Source: Deltaproteobacteria bacterium (GTDB lineage Bacteria; Myxococcota_A; Polyangia; JAAYKL01). From it: 34,326 nucleotides of DNA. This document shows positions 25,196 to 34,033 of this stretch, one piece after another. Within the stretch, counting starts at the first letter, position 1, and each line of letters opens with the position of its first letter. Position numbers and translations under genes: made by a program. The stretch is from assembly GCA_016936575.1 (NCBI GenBank), contig JAFGXQ010000018.1, positions 1 through 34,326 on the forward strand, in the 5' to 3' direction. The notes below the pieces were generated by a model. That model was not told the origin of the DNA. It was given only the letters and a program-made list of their open reading frames with translations, and made no database searches.

Positions 25196-27736
25196 TTGAC
25201 AACCGCATCCCGTATATCCATTTACTGGCTTTGCTTCATCGGCATCCTGCTTCATGCGGGATGTACCGTTGAAATGAATCCCGAGGAAGAGTCAAACGAC
25301 TCTGAAACCGCAACAGCAATATCAACAGACTCCAGTACAGAATCTGACCCGACGCTGTCAACGGATTCGGACTCCACCACCGATACAGTCGATACGGAAA
25401 CGGACACCGGCACCGACACCGATGTACCGGGATGCACGGTTGCCGCGGTCAACGGTAGTTGCGCCAATGACAACGTGGTTTACTGCGAAGATGCCGGCGT
25501 AAAACAATTCGATTGTTCCATTGTCGGCGAGACCTGTGGTATCGAAGACGATTTCGCTGACTGTCACCCCGTCGAACGGCTCACCGCATGTGGTGAGCTG
25601 ACCGCGCTTGGAGACTGCGACAGCAACGACATTCGCTGGTGTGATGAAACACGTATCATGGCTGTTCCTGTACAATATGATTGTGGTATTTATGGACGGA
25701 TCTGCGATCCGACGGCGGCTGCGGACGGCGGCGCGATATGCACGTCCCATGGGGACTGCGGGAACATCGATGAAATGGGGAGTTGTGATGGCAACGTGCT
25801 GTCATATTGCGACGCCGGCGAACTATTTGTCTTTGACTGCGGCGCAGACGTTTGTCAAACCGTAGACGACTTGGCGGACTGTTTCAGTGCCGGTGTCTTG
25901 ACCGACTGCGGAGAAGAAACCGTAGAAGGGCGCTGCGACGGGAACGAAGTGGTTTCGTGCCTGGGCGGCACCGTCACCCGTGAAGACTGTGGTATTCTGG
26001 GCATGCAATGTGTGGAAGGCGCCACAGCGCAATGTGAACCGGACGCGTCATGTGCCGCGGGTTGTGCGTCGGGATATACATGCGACAGCGGTGTCTGCAC
26101 AGGCCCTCAGGATGAAACCAGAGAATGGACGATTGCGGTATACATGGTGGGCGACAACAATCTGTCCAATGCGGTGTGGCAGGATTTAAACGAAATGGAA
26201 GCCGCGTCATTGAACGATTCGGTCACTGTCGTCACGGAGTTTGAACTGTCATCAGAGTATACCAGTTTTGCGCCGGTGGAGTATCGCAGCGGCGCGTATC
26301 GAATGGCAATTTCCCCTGACAACGACACGACGGTTGTGGGCAGCATTGAAAATGCGGAAAATCTCGGCGACAATATCGATATGACCGATCCCGCCCATGT
26401 ATCAGAGTTCATACGTTACGCGGCGGAAACATACCCATCCAAACGGATTGCGGTACTCTTCTGGGATCACGGACTCGGTTGGCGCGGCGGATTTGTTGAC
26501 ACCCGGTCCAGCGGAACGATGTCACTTGTCGATATAGTATCCGGCGTACGCGATTCGGGAACCCACCCCGACCTCGTCGCGTTCGATGCCTGCATGATGG
26601 GTATGCATGAAGTGGCCCTGGCACTTCGCGGTGTCACCGACACAATGGTTGCCTCGGAAGAGGCGGTTCCCGGCGGCGGACTCCCTTATGATTCAATTTT
26701 ATCAGAGCTGTCGATAACGCCCGATTTAGAACCGCTTGCTTTCGGTTCTCTTATTGCCGGTCGGTACACCAATACATTTGAAACCGGACTTCGGGCCCGT
26801 TCGGTAACCATGTCGGTTTTAGATTTGAACCAGATCGTGCCTGTAAACAGTGCTCTCGCAGATTTCTCCGCAGCATTCATCGAAGATCTTCCCGGACGGC
26901 GTCCCCAGGTTCGAGGTGCGATTCGCTCCGGCGATCTCCTTCGCTATCGCCAAAAGGATTCCGCCGACTTAATCAGCACCATGGATGCATTCGCCGCACT
27001 GGGCGGCGGCATGGGTGATGCGGCAACATTATTTTCGGAGCAATTCGAATCCAGCATGCTTGTTGTCGAAAATCTGGCCACATTGAATGTGGCTGCCTCT
27101 TCGGGCGTTGCTATCCATCTTCCCGCGAATGCGTTCAGCCTGTACGGAACCCACCGCCTTGATGAATATCAGGAAAGCACCCAATTTTTGCCGCTCGAAC
27201 CCTGGTACAGCGTTTTGGCGAATCTGACCGAAACCAGTTCCGGTTCTGTTCCAACCGATGGGCTCACTCAATTCAAAGTAGACTTGCAATGGACCAACAC
27301 AGATGACAGCGGCGCCTCTTCGTTGGATTTGGATTTAATTATTGTAGAACCCAGTGGCGAAGAAGCCGCCGCCGCCAACGGCAGTGTCACATCGAACGGT
27401 TTATTGTCAGCGGACTCGTTCGACTCGGGTATTTCTCAGGAGTCTTATCTGCTGCGGGAAGACCACCAGTCCGGCGTGTATGTGATTCTGGTTCATCTGT
27501 ACATGGACGATACCACAACCATCACCGCTGAACAGGCCCATCCCCAGATCACAATTTCGTTTGAAGACGAACAACTTGTCCGGTTGAGGGGATACGGCGA
27601 AAACCGCGCGGTGGTTCAGGTTCCCATGGACATGTCCGCCCCCTTTGAGGGCACCATTCAAAGCGATACCATTCAGCAGGTTCTCGACCTCAATTATTCC
27701 ACACTCTGGTACGTGGCTACCCTCCAGATTCTGTAA
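25196..27736 (+). CDS. Clostripain-family (C11) cysteine protease lipoprotein with Cys-rich repeats
   Basis: This 846-residue protein has a lipoprotein signal (LLHAGC, Cys23), then a Ser/Thr/Asp linker (~28-80). About residues 80-300 are four Cys-rich repeats of ~45-55 residues of the form G-x-C-x(2-3)-N-x-V-x-x-C ... D-C-x(3)-G-x-x-C, followed by a small disulphide module (CAAGCASGYTCDSGVC). The peptidase domain (~310-680) has the C11 catalytic pair: His425 in VLFWDHGLGW and Cys466 in VAFDACMMG. The strand WTIAVYMVGDNNLS and the SEEAVPGGGLPYD loop also fit. C11 enzymes cleave after Arg or Lys and are often self-processed. The C-terminal ~165 residues (LDLDLIIVEPSGEE, GVYVILVHLY) look like a beta-sandwich. 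It probably acts on the outer surface. TTG start, with GGGAGG about 6 nt upstream. Confidence 0.88.
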   Translation: MTTASRISIYWLCFIGILLHAGCTVEMNPEEESNDSETATAISTDSSTESDPTLSTDSDSTTDTVDTETDTGTDTDVPGCTVAAVNGSCANDNVVYCEDAGVKQFDCSIVGETCGIEDDFADCHPVERLTACGELTALGDCDSNDIRWCDETRIMAVPVQYDCGIYGRICDPTAAADGGAICTSHGDCGNIDEMGSCDGNVLSYCDAGELFVFDCGADVCQTVDDLADCFSAGVLTDCGEETVEGRCDGNEVVSCLGGTVTREDCGILGMQCVEGATAQCEPDASCAAGCASGYTCDSGVCTGPQDETREWTIAVYMVGDNNLSNAVWQDLNEMEAASLNDSVTVVTEFELSSEYTSFAPVEYRSGAYRMAISPDNDTTVVGSIENAENLGDNIDMTDPAHVSEFIRYAAETYPSKRIAVLFWDHGLGWRGGFVDTRSSGTMSLVDIVSGVRDSGTHPDLVAFDACMMGMHEVALALRGVTDTMVASEEAVPGGGLPYDSILSELSITPDLEPLAFGSLIAGRYTNTFETGLRARSVTMSVLDLNQIVPVNSALADFSAAFIEDLPGRRPQVRGAIRSGDLLRYRQKDSADLISTMDAFAALGGGMGDAATLFSEQFESSMLVVENLATLNVAASSGVAIHLPANAFSLYGTHRLDEYQESTQFLPLEPWYSVLANLTETSSGSVPTDGLTQFKVDLQWTNTDDSGASSLDLDLIIVEPSGEEAAAANGSVTSNGLLSADSFDSGISQESYLLREDHQSGVYVILVHLYMDDTTTITAEQAHPQITISFEDEQLVRLRGYGENRAVVQVPMDMSAPFEGTIQSDTIQQVLDLNYSTLWYVATLQIL

Positions 27737-27738
27737 GA

Positions 27739-28296
27739 ATGCGCACCACCTCAAAAGAAACCGCGTCATCGCCTTTACACAAACGTCCTTTTTTCATTGT
27801 TCTACTCGCAATTTCACTACTGGCGATAGCGGTCATCGGCACATATGCTATTGCGAATCGAGATTCCTCAGCTATCAATACACAGCCGACGGCCCAAACA
27901 ATAAAATCTACGGAAAACAACGACGTTGCATCGTCTCGCGGCACGAATGCGTTGTCTGATCATTCCGTTGAAAGCAGCAAGGTTTCCCTCACGAATTCTT
28001 CAACAAAAAAACGAGAAGCACTGATGTCGTCGTCCCCCGAAGCCTTGTCGGAACTGGCCCCTGTACCGTCATTTTCGTCATCTCCGGATGAACGCAGTCG
28101 AATGATTCAACGTAGTGAGCGCGCCAAACATTTAAATGACCGATTGCAACAGAAAATTGAACGTCTCCTCGCAGAGCGGGAAACCGCCACAGAAGACCGC
28201 AAACAGGAAATCGACAGAAACCTGGTGATACTTGAACGAAACCGCGATGCGCGCGCCAGGCGCTACCTACCCGCTTCAATTTCTGAACGGGAATAG
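27739..28296 (+). CDS. Single-TM protein with C-terminal coiled coil
   Basis: This 185-residue protein is of unrecognised family. One TM helix lies at ~19-40 (FFIVLLAISLLAIAVIGTYA) after a basic N-terminus, suggesting an N-in, periplasm-out anchor. A Ser/Thr/Asn-rich linker (~45-115) follows, then a highly charged helix (~118-178: RSERAKHLNDRLQQKIERLL) that is likely a coiled coil. The start is only 2 bp after the protease stop, with no good Shine-Dalgarno, so it depends on coupling to the upstream gene. It may be a partner of the surface lipoproteins in this run. The function is unknown. Confidence 0.65.
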   Translation: MRTTSKETASSPLHKRPFFIVLLAISLLAIAVIGTYAIANRDSSAINTQPTAQTIKSTENNDVASSRGTNALSDHSVESSKVSLTNSSTKKREALMSSSPEALSELAPVPSFSSSPDERSRMIQRSERAKHLNDRLQQKIERLLAERETATEDRKQEIDRNLVILERNRDARARRYLPASISERE

Positions 28297-28351
28297 GGTT
28301 ACAGTATGCAGTATTCCGCTCGGACGGCAAAGTTGAATCAGGAAGTGTCTC

Positions 28352-28660
28352 ATGCCCTCTATTGACAAAACGAATATTATCATTGTGTTTGTTCTGACCT
28401 GTTCTTCCGCACTGCACATCACCTCTGTTTTTATTCTGCCTCAAAGCGAAATGTGGAACATTTATACCGCCGCCGGTTCCATTGCGGCAGCCCTGGGCGC
28501 ATTTGTGTTCGGCGTAATACAGTGTGTCTATCGAATCAGAACAAAAGCGTCTCTCCCGCGCATCATTTTGAGCGTTGCCTTTTTACTCGCGACGATTTTG
28601 CTCACTGCACTCCAGTTCATCTTGTTTCTGTTGCTCTTAGGCTTCACCGGCTCGGGTTAA
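28352..28660 (+). CDS. Small integral membrane protein, three predicted TM helices
   Basis: This 102-residue hydrophobic protein has helices at about residues 9-30, 38-60 and 70-97, with a short basic loop (RIRTKASLPR) between the second and third. No signature of a named transporter or enzyme family is visible. AGGA lies 9 nt before the ATG. It ends the plus-strand run that starts with the beta-propeller gene and is convergent with the methyltransferase gene (8 bp between the stops). The composition is consistent with a real membrane protein; the role is unknown. Confidence 0.6.
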   Translation: MPSIDKTNIIIVFVLTCSSALHITSVFILPQSEMWNIYTAAGSIAAALGAFVFGVIQCVYRIRTKASLPRIILSVAFLLATILLTALQFILFLLLLGFTGSG

Positions 28661-28668
28661 TAATGAAT

Positions 28669-29301
28669 CTATAGTTTCTGAAACGTGCCGATGTAGAACG
28701 ATTTTCCGGAATTCAGGGTCTGTACGCAATCGTCAATCTGATGCAATTGCAACTGGACACAATGTTGAATAAACTGCGGCACGTCCACCAGTTGTACAAT
28801 CTGATTCAACGTTTTCAAGCGCTCAAACCGGGTATCGGAAACATCGGGCAGATTTGAATTGGGCAGCTGCAGTACCACACTGAAAATTCCATCCACCGTC
28901 AACCATTCAGCTACCCGCCGCAACAATTTTTTATACGGCACAAACTCGAACACCAGTCCACCGAATATCAACGAATACTCTCCCGGCAGCTCACATTGCA
29001 GCAAATCCCCCTCGACAATCTCCAACCCGGAAATTCGCGCCGCATAGCGGCTTCGCAACACTTCCAAAAACGCCGGGTTCATGTCAACCACCGTCGTGCG
29101 CGTTGTACACGTGGTCTCAATATGTTCGAGGCCGTTTCCGGTGCCGCACCCGATCACCGCCACATTGCGTGGCGAATAGGTTTGCAGACAACGCCTGAAA
29201 CAGTCTGACAGAAACCCCAGCTGATTCACCGCAGGGCTACTCATATGTCCTTCGTAGTCTTCGGGGGAAATAGATTTCCAGGGATTGTCACGAACCGTCA
29301 T
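28669..29301 (-). CDS. Class I SAM-dependent methyltransferase
   Basis: This 210-residue cytosolic protein has a Rossmann-type methyltransferase fold: motif I VAVIGCGTGNGLEHI (~46-60), the acidic strand-2 residue in TTVVDMNPAF, motif II-like GLEIVEGDLLQ, and EYSLIFGGLVFEFV before the motif III/post-III strands. The N-terminal phrase DNPWKSISPEDYEGHMSSPAV resembles small-molecule methyltransferases of the UbiE-like superfamily, but the substrate cannot be inferred. It lies 73 bp downstream of proS on the same strand, so it may be co-transcribed. Good length and intact SAM motif; the specific function is open. Confidence 0.85.
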   Translation of the reverse strand: MTVRDNPWKSISPEDYEGHMSSPAVNQLGFLSDCFRRCLQTYSPRNVAVIGCGTGNGLEHIETTCTTRTTVVDMNPAFLEVLRSRYAARISGLEIVEGDLLQCELPGEYSLIFGGLVFEFVPYKKLLRRVAEWLTVDGIFSVVLQLPNSNLPDVSDTRFERLKTLNQIVQLVDVPQFIQHCVQLQLHQIDDCVQTLNSGKSFYIGTFQKL

Positions 29302-29374
29302 TGATGAACCCTCTCAACATTTTACAGCAACTCCGTGGTTTCACAAGAGACGCGCCGGGCAAGATATACTAATA

Positions 29375-30832
29375 TCAGTATGCCTTGGACATCAGAACGC
29401 GCTGATTGGAAGGGTTTCCACTGTAAATGCATTTTCCGTCTTCGGGCGCCGGTCCCTGACCGGGAAGGGGAATACAGCGAATGGTCACTTTAGTTTCTTC
29501 TTTGATTTTCGCTTCGGTCTCTTTGGTGCCGTCCCAGTGACACCAGACAAACTTTGACGCGCCGTCTGCGAACACATCTTTAAAATCACTCCAGCTGTCC
29601 ACAGTTACCGTGTTCTCTTTGCGGAAATCCAACGCTCGCCGCAGTAGGGTTTGCTGGAATGTATCGAGTATGCCGGGAACATCCGCGGCCAGGTCGTCAA
29701 TTTTCATTTTCACTTTGTCATCGGCAACCCGCAACTTGGTCATGGCCTCTCCCGACGTCACATCCCGGGGTCCCAACTCAATCCGCAACGGCACCCCTTT
29801 GCGCTCCCACTCGTAATATTTTTCACCAGGCCGTTTGCCTTCGCGATCATCCACTTTCACCGCCACCCCGGCGGCTTTTAAATCCGCCGCCAGTTTGTCC
29901 ACCACCGGAATCACCAGTTCCTTCTCTTTCGGTTTCCGCGCAATCGGAACAATCACGGCTTGAACCGGCGCCAGTCTGGGCGGTAGTATCAAGCCTGAGT
30001 CGTCAGAATGGGTCATTATGAGACCGCCCACCAGTCGGGTGGACACGCCCCACGAGGTTTGCCACACGTATTCCTCACGGCCCTTTTCAGATTGAAACTT
30101 CACGTCAAACGCCTTGCCGAAATTCTGACCCAAATCGTGGCTGGTTCCCGCCTGCAATGCTTTTCCGTCACGCATCATCGCCTCGATACATTGCGTCTGC
30201 AGGGCACCCGCGAATTTTTCAGAATCCGACTTAATGCCGCGAATCACCGGCATGGCCATCACTTCTTCGGCGAAATCACCGTACACGTTCAGCATGCGGG
30301 TTACTTCTTCTTTGGCTTCCTCATGAGAGGAATGGGCGGTGTGCCCCTCCTGCCATAAAAATTCGGTCGTGCGCAAAAACATACGGGTGTGCATTTCCCA
30401 CCGCATCACGTTGGCCCACTGATTGATGAGCATGGGCAGGTCCCGATAGGAATCAATCCACTTCGAAAAAAAATGCCCGATAATCGTCTCGGAAGTGGGA
30501 CGTATGCAGTATTGCTCGTCCTTCGGCAGTTCCTTGCCGCCCGCATGGGTGACCACTGCGATTTCCGGGGCGAACCCTTCCACGTGCTCCGCTTCCTTGT
30601 GAATGAACGACATCGGAATCAACAGCGGAAAATACGCATTTTTGTGCCCGGTTTCTTTAAACCGCCGGTCTAAATCCGCCTGTATTTTCTCCCAAATCGC
30701 ATAGCCGTGCGGCTTGATAACCATGCACCCTTTTACAATTTTGGCGACTTCAGCCAAATCGCCTTCGCGCACCACATCCTGGTACCACGAGGGAAAATCT
30801 TCGGCCTGAGGGGTAATTTTTCCTGTTTCCAT
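29375..30832 (-). CDS. proS: Prolyl-tRNA synthetase, archaeal/eukaryotic type
   Basis: This 485-residue class II synthetase charges tRNA-Pro. It has the motifs of the type without the large bacterial editing insertion: [63 protein letters not shown] (motif 2), [10 protein letters not shown] and the class II motif 3 region around [21 protein letters not shown]. The anticodon-binding domain and the C-terminal Zn-like domain (WCHWDG, RCIPLP, CIYSG) follow. It ends in Tyr, as usual for this archaeal/eukaryotic type (ProS type 3). The ATG at 30832 with AAGGAG upstream is preferred to an in-frame start at 30883. Its presence in a proteobacteria-like genome is known for Myxococcota and relatives. 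Confidence 0.97.
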   Translation of the reverse strand: METGKITPQAEDFPSWYQDVVREGDLAEVAKIVKGCMVIKPHGYAIWEKIQADLDRRFKETGHKNAYFPLLIPMSFIHKEAEHVEGFAPEIAVVTHAGGKELPKDEQYCIRPTSETIIGHFFSKWIDSYRDLPMLINQWANVMRWEMHTRMFLRTTEFLWQEGHTAHSSHEEAKEEVTRMLNVYGDFAEEVMAMPVIRGIKSDSEKFAGALQTQCIEAMMRDGKALQAGTSHDLGQNFGKAFDVKFQSEKGREEYVWQTSWGVSTRLVGGLIMTHSDDSGLILPPRLAPVQAVIVPIARKPKEKELVIPVVDKLAADLKAAGVAVKVDDREGKRPGEKYYEWERKGVPLRIELGPRDVTSGEAMTKLRVADDKVKMKIDDLAADVPGILDTFQQTLLRRALDFRKENTVTVDSWSDFKDVFADGASKFVWCHWDGTKETEAKIKEETKVTIRCIPLPGQGPAPEDGKCIYSGNPSNQRVLMSKAY

Positions 30833-31016
30833 GACCTTTCTCCTTACTGACTCCGAACATAATGAATCCAACAGCAGCAGCATGCCTGCTCGGCAAGGCC
30901 CATATCATGAATCGCGTTGAAATGGTATGCAAATAGTGCGCAACAAGGGCGACATCGCATTTAATTCGGCTGCCTTAATTTTTGCCGCATTGAAGACAAA
31001 TTGTGAATCTAAGTAC

Positions 31017-31043
31017 TTGACCTGCCCTTTTTTTTCCATTAAT
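31017..31043 (+). promoter_or_regulatory. Candidate promoter of tRNA-Met
   Basis: TTGACC (31017-31022) and a poor -10-like ATTAAT (31038-31043), with a 15-bp spacer, about 26 bp before the tRNA. It would serve the tRNA and perhaps metG. The -10 match is poor. Confidence 0.3.
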
Positions 31044-31068
31044 CAAGCAATTCGACTGCGGTCGACCT

Positions 31069-31145
31069 GGCAGGGTAGCTCAGCTGGTTAGAGCGCCGGA
31101 TTCATAACCCGGAGGCCGGGAGTTCAAGTCTCCCCCCCGCCACCA
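31069..31145 (+). tRNA. tRNA-Met (anticodon CAT), CCA encoded
   Basis: A 77-nt cloverleaf can be drawn by hand. The acceptor 5' arm is GGCAGGG (31069-31075) and the 3' arm CCCCGCC (31135-31141). The D stem is GCTC/GAGC, the anticodon stem CCGGA/CCCGG with loop TTCATAA (CAT at 31103-31105), the T stem GGGAG/CTCCC with loop TTCAAGT, discriminator A, and genomic CCA. It starts with a G1-C72 pair and lacks the three anticodon-stem G-C pairs of initiators, so it is the elongator type; tRNA-Ile with a lysidine-modified CAT remains possible. Positions 4 and 69 form an A-C mismatch in the acceptor stem, and 31-39 is A-C. It lies 59 bp upstream of metG on the same strand. Confidence 0.9.
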
Positions 31146-31160
31146 TCAACACTTCTTTAT

Positions 31161-31184
31161 AAGGGCGGCTTCGAAGGTCGCCTT
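31161..31184 (+). terminator. Hairpin between tRNA-Met and metG, possible terminator or attenuator
   Basis: AAGG(G)CGGC and GTCGCCTT can pair (8 bp, one bulge) around the loop TTCGAAG, followed by a broken T-run (tgtcatttt). It lies between the tRNA and the metG ribosome site. It could end the tRNA transcript partly or mark its processing. The T-tract is poor, so confidence is low. Confidence 0.35.
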
Positions 31185-31204
31185 TGTCATTTTGGGAGGC
31201 CCCC

Positions 31205-33163
31205 ATGACCCGGAAAATTTATTTCACCACACCCATTTATTATGTGAACGCGGAACCCCACATCGGACATCTGTACACCACTGCCCTGGCCGATATGCTG
31301 AAACGGTACTATCAGCTGGCCGGAAACAATGCCTATTTTCAGACCGGCACAGATGAACACGGTGAAAAAATTGTTCAGGCCGCAGACAAACTGGGCATTA
31401 CACCCAAACAGTTCTGCGACAACATTTCGGGAAAGTTCCGGGACGCCTGGGACAACATCAACATCAATTACGATGACTTCATTCGCACAACCGATGCCCG
31501 GCACAAAACGTACGTTCAAGATATTTTAACCCGGGTTCAGGAGGCCGGGGACATTTACTTCGATGAATATACCGGCAAATATTGTGTGGGCTGTGAACGC
31601 TACCTGACCGACACCGAGCTGGTGGACGGCAAGTGCCCGGACCATCAGACGGCACCCAAAGAAGTGAAAGAAGCCAACTACTTTTTTAAAATGGGAAAGT
31701 ACCAGCAGCAGCTCATTCAGCATATCGAAGAAAACCCCGACTGGATTCGACCGGAGCGATTTAAAAACGAAGTGCTTTCCTTTCTCAAATCGCCTCTCGA
31801 AGACCTGTGCATTTCGCGCCCGAAAACGCGTCTGGAGTGGGGCATTGAACTGCCGTTCGACAACAAGTACGTCACCTACGTGTGGTTTGACGCGCTGCTT
31901 AACTATGTTTCCGGATTGAAAGAAACCTCGAACGGCAAAAATCTTTTCGACGAATACTGGCAGGGATGCAATCATCTCATCGCCAAAGATATTCTGAAAA
32001 CCCACGCGATATACTGGCCCACCATGTTGATGAGCGCCGGGATTCCGCTGTTCAATCAACTCGATGTACACGGGTACTGGATGATCGGCGAATCGAAAAT
32101 GTCGAAAAGTCTGGGCAATGTGATTCGTCCGCTCAGTTTTGATGCGGCCTTCGGCATTGAGAATCTGCGGTACTTCCTGTTCAAGGAGATGAAATTCGGC
32201 GCGGACTCCAGCTTCACATATGACCTGTTTGTAGAAAGATACAATTCCGACCTGGCCAATGGACTTGGCAATCTGCTGGCGCGCAATGCCGGTTTGGTGG
32301 CGAAAAATTTCGGTGCCATTCCCGCGGCCACAGATTTAACCGAAGCTGAAAAAGAACTGGCCGACAAGGCCCAAAAGGTTGTGGACGCATACCGACAGAA
32401 CTTTGAAAGCCGTCAGTTTGCCAAATCCATTGAAGATGTGTGCGGACTGATCAGCGAAACCGACAAGTACATCACGTTGATGGAACCGTGGAAAATGGCC
32501 AAGGACGAAAACCGGAAGAACGAACTGGCCCGGGTGCTGCGCAGCGGTCTGGAAATATGCCGTATTGCGGCGGTATTGCTCAGCCCGGTGATGCCGAAAA
32601 AATGCACCGAGATTTTAGCGTATCTTGGTGAAACCCGTCCACTGGACGGTTCGGTGTCTATCGAGGAACTGGCAGCATTCGGGGCCATTGCGGAGGGCAT
32701 TGAAATCAGCAAGCCGCCGCGCTTTTTCCCCCGCATTGACGAAGCGGCGCTGAGCAGCATCACCGCTCAGATGCAGGCCGAAGCAGAAGCGGCGGCAAAG
32801 GCTGCCCAATCGCGTGAAATTGAACCCATCAAAGAGCAAATCATCATTGATGACTTTGCCAAAGTGCAGTTGAAGGTCGGTAAAGTGGTGGAAGCGTACC
32901 CGGTGGAAGAAGCCAAAAAACTGATTCGCCTGATGGTGGATGTAGGCGAAGAAAAACCGCGGCAGGTATTTGCGGGCATCAAATCGCACTACCCGCAACC
33001 CGAACAGCTGATTGGTCAGAACGTGATCATCGTGGCCAATCTCAAACCGCGTAAAATGAAATTCGGCATGTCCGAGGGAATGGTGCTGGCCGCATCCGGC
33101 GACGACCGACTGGTGGCCGCCACCGTACTCGGCAACCCCCACCCGGGCGACGGCGTCAGCTGA
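31205..33163 (+). CDS. metG: Methionyl-tRNA synthetase with C-terminal tRNA-binding domain
   Basis: This 652-residue class I synthetase charges tRNA-Met in the cytosol. HIGH is at residues 19-22 (PHIGHLYTT) and KMSKS at 298-302 (ESKMSKSLGN). The connective peptide has one Zn knuckle, CVGCERYL ... GKCPDHQT, a single CxxC plus CPDH. The helical anticodon domain covers ~340-530. The final ~110 residues (DDFAKVQLKVGKVVEAYPVE ... KPRKMKFGMSEGM) are the EMAPII-like OB-fold tRNA-binding domain that dimerises the enzyme. The ATG at 31205 with GGAGG 5 nt upstream is preferred to an in-frame start at 31184. It is preceded by tRNA-Met, so the charging enzyme and its substrate tRNA lie side by side. All motifs are intact. 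Confidence 0.98.
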   Translation: MTRKIYFTTPIYYVNAEPHIGHLYTTALADMLKRYYQLAGNNAYFQTGTDEHGEKIVQAADKLGITPKQFCDNISGKFRDAWDNININYDDFIRTTDARHKTYVQDILTRVQEAGDIYFDEYTGKYCVGCERYLTDTELVDGKCPDHQTAPKEVKEANYFFKMGKYQQQLIQHIEENPDWIRPERFKNEVLSFLKSPLEDLCISRPKTRLEWGIELPFDNKYVTYVWFDALLNYVSGLKETSNGKNLFDEYWQGCNHLIAKDILKTHAIYWPTMLMSAGIPLFNQLDVHGYWMIGESKMSKSLGNVIRPLSFDAAFGIENLRYFLFKEMKFGADSSFTYDLFVERYNSDLANGLGNLLARNAGLVAKNFGAIPAATDLTEAEKELADKAQKVVDAYRQNFESRQFAKSIEDVCGLISETDKYITLMEPWKMAKDENRKNELARVLRSGLEICRIAAVLLSPVMPKKCTEILAYLGETRPLDGSVSIEELAAFGAIAEGIEISKPPRFFPRIDEAALSSITAQMQAEAEAAAKAAQSREIEPIKEQIIIDDFAKVQLKVGKVVEAYPVEEAKKLIRLMVDVGEEKPRQVFAGIKSHYPQPEQLIGQNVIIVANLKPRKMKFGMSEGMVLAASGDDRLVAATVLGNPHPGDGVS

Positions 33164-33631
33164 TTTGTTCGTCTTTCCAGCAAGCTTGCGACGCTGAATG
33201 AAAAATCGCTTACTTTTGAGTTGATTAGTCCAAAGGGCCGGTTTCGAGGGAGTCGTACGGCGCTTCGAAGTTTTCGCAGGTTGCTACCATGTATCGAAAC
33301 GAATGATACTGTTCAGTTCTCAGTTGTGGATGACGGTCGTGAAAATGGTAGCTGCGGTCACCGACGGCGTATCAATAATGACATATTTGGATGGGGTCGG
33401 TCTTCTTTCCGAACCGCGGGTATATTATTGGACCGCTTGGCTAATTCGCATATGATACTGGTTTGATTGTACAGAAATGCATCCAATATGAACCAGACAG
33501 AAAAAGAAATCTAATGGCGTATTGTATTCGTTTTAGGCTAATGATAATTAACAACGCAAGTCGATGATTTAGGATTATGATGTAGAATGGTAGTTTATGT
33601 TTTCAACCTGCCTTACCAAGGAGATACTTCG
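33164..33631. other. Gene-poor 468-bp stretch
   Basis: No convincing gene, RNA or mobile element was found between metG and the next ORF. A GCAAGCTTGC palindrome lies just after metG but has no T-tract. Two overlapping small ORFs exist in different frames (81 codons from 33221 and 50 codons from 33303), neither with a good ribosome site or a recognisable protein. Base composition falls towards the right end. The stretch may hold remnants of a decayed gene; nothing firmer can be said. Confidence 0.5.
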
Positions 33632-34033
33632 TTGAACAAGCGGATATTATTTACATTTTTATTTCTTATTATATTTTTACCGGCAATTTGTGGAAGGGCA
33701 GATACGCATGTAGTCTTGAATTCTACAAATGAGAGTAACAACATATCTATTGCATTGGAAACGGAAGAACGACTCTTATGCAACTGGACAACGCCGTCTA
33801 ACAATCTAAAACTATTCGTTGCAAATTCGACTTACAAAAGCAGTGGGGATATGCTGCTATATTCTGTGACAACTTCAGAAACAATTCATCACTCCGTTTT
33901 TTCCAATGAAAAATCCAACAGCCTAAATAGACCTCTTACTGCACCTGAGCATACATACTATACATACTCAGGACGGATTATCCCTGGACTTGGAAATTAT
34001 CCCCAAAGAATCTCAAGATGCGACCGAAATTGA
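33632..34033 (+). CDS. Secreted protein of unknown function, N-terminal part, frame ends early
   Basis: This frame encodes 133 residues. It starts at TTG 33632, with AAGGAG 8 nt upstream, and begins with a clear signal peptide (MNKRILFTFLFLIIFLPAICG) followed by a mature part with no recognised domain. The last ~20-30 codons read out of character (PGLGNYPQRISRCDRN), and another frame overlapping the end (from 33927) stays open to the right edge with more natural, acidic coding. This suggests a +1 frameshift or sequencing error around 33927-33990, so the true product is probably longer. GC is low (about 35% in 33661-33720) compared with the rest of the window. A longer start at ATG 33587 is possible but lacks a signal-peptide N-terminus. 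Confidence 0.6.
   Translation: MNKRILFTFLFLIIFLPAICGRADTHVVLNSTNESNNISIALETEERLLCNWTTPSNNLKLFVANSTYKSSGDMLLYSVTTSETIHHSVFSNEKSNSLNRPLTAPEHTYYTYSGRIIPGLGNYPQRISRCDRN

Noticed and set aside
31069-31145. Initiator tRNA-fMet
   Set aside because: The 1-72 pair is G-C rather than a mismatch, and the anticodon stem lacks the three consecutive G-C pairs of initiators.
33221-33466. 81-codon ORF downstream of metG
   Set aside because: Basic, unordered sequence without a ribosome site; another small ORF overlaps it in a different frame. More likely non-coding or decayed.
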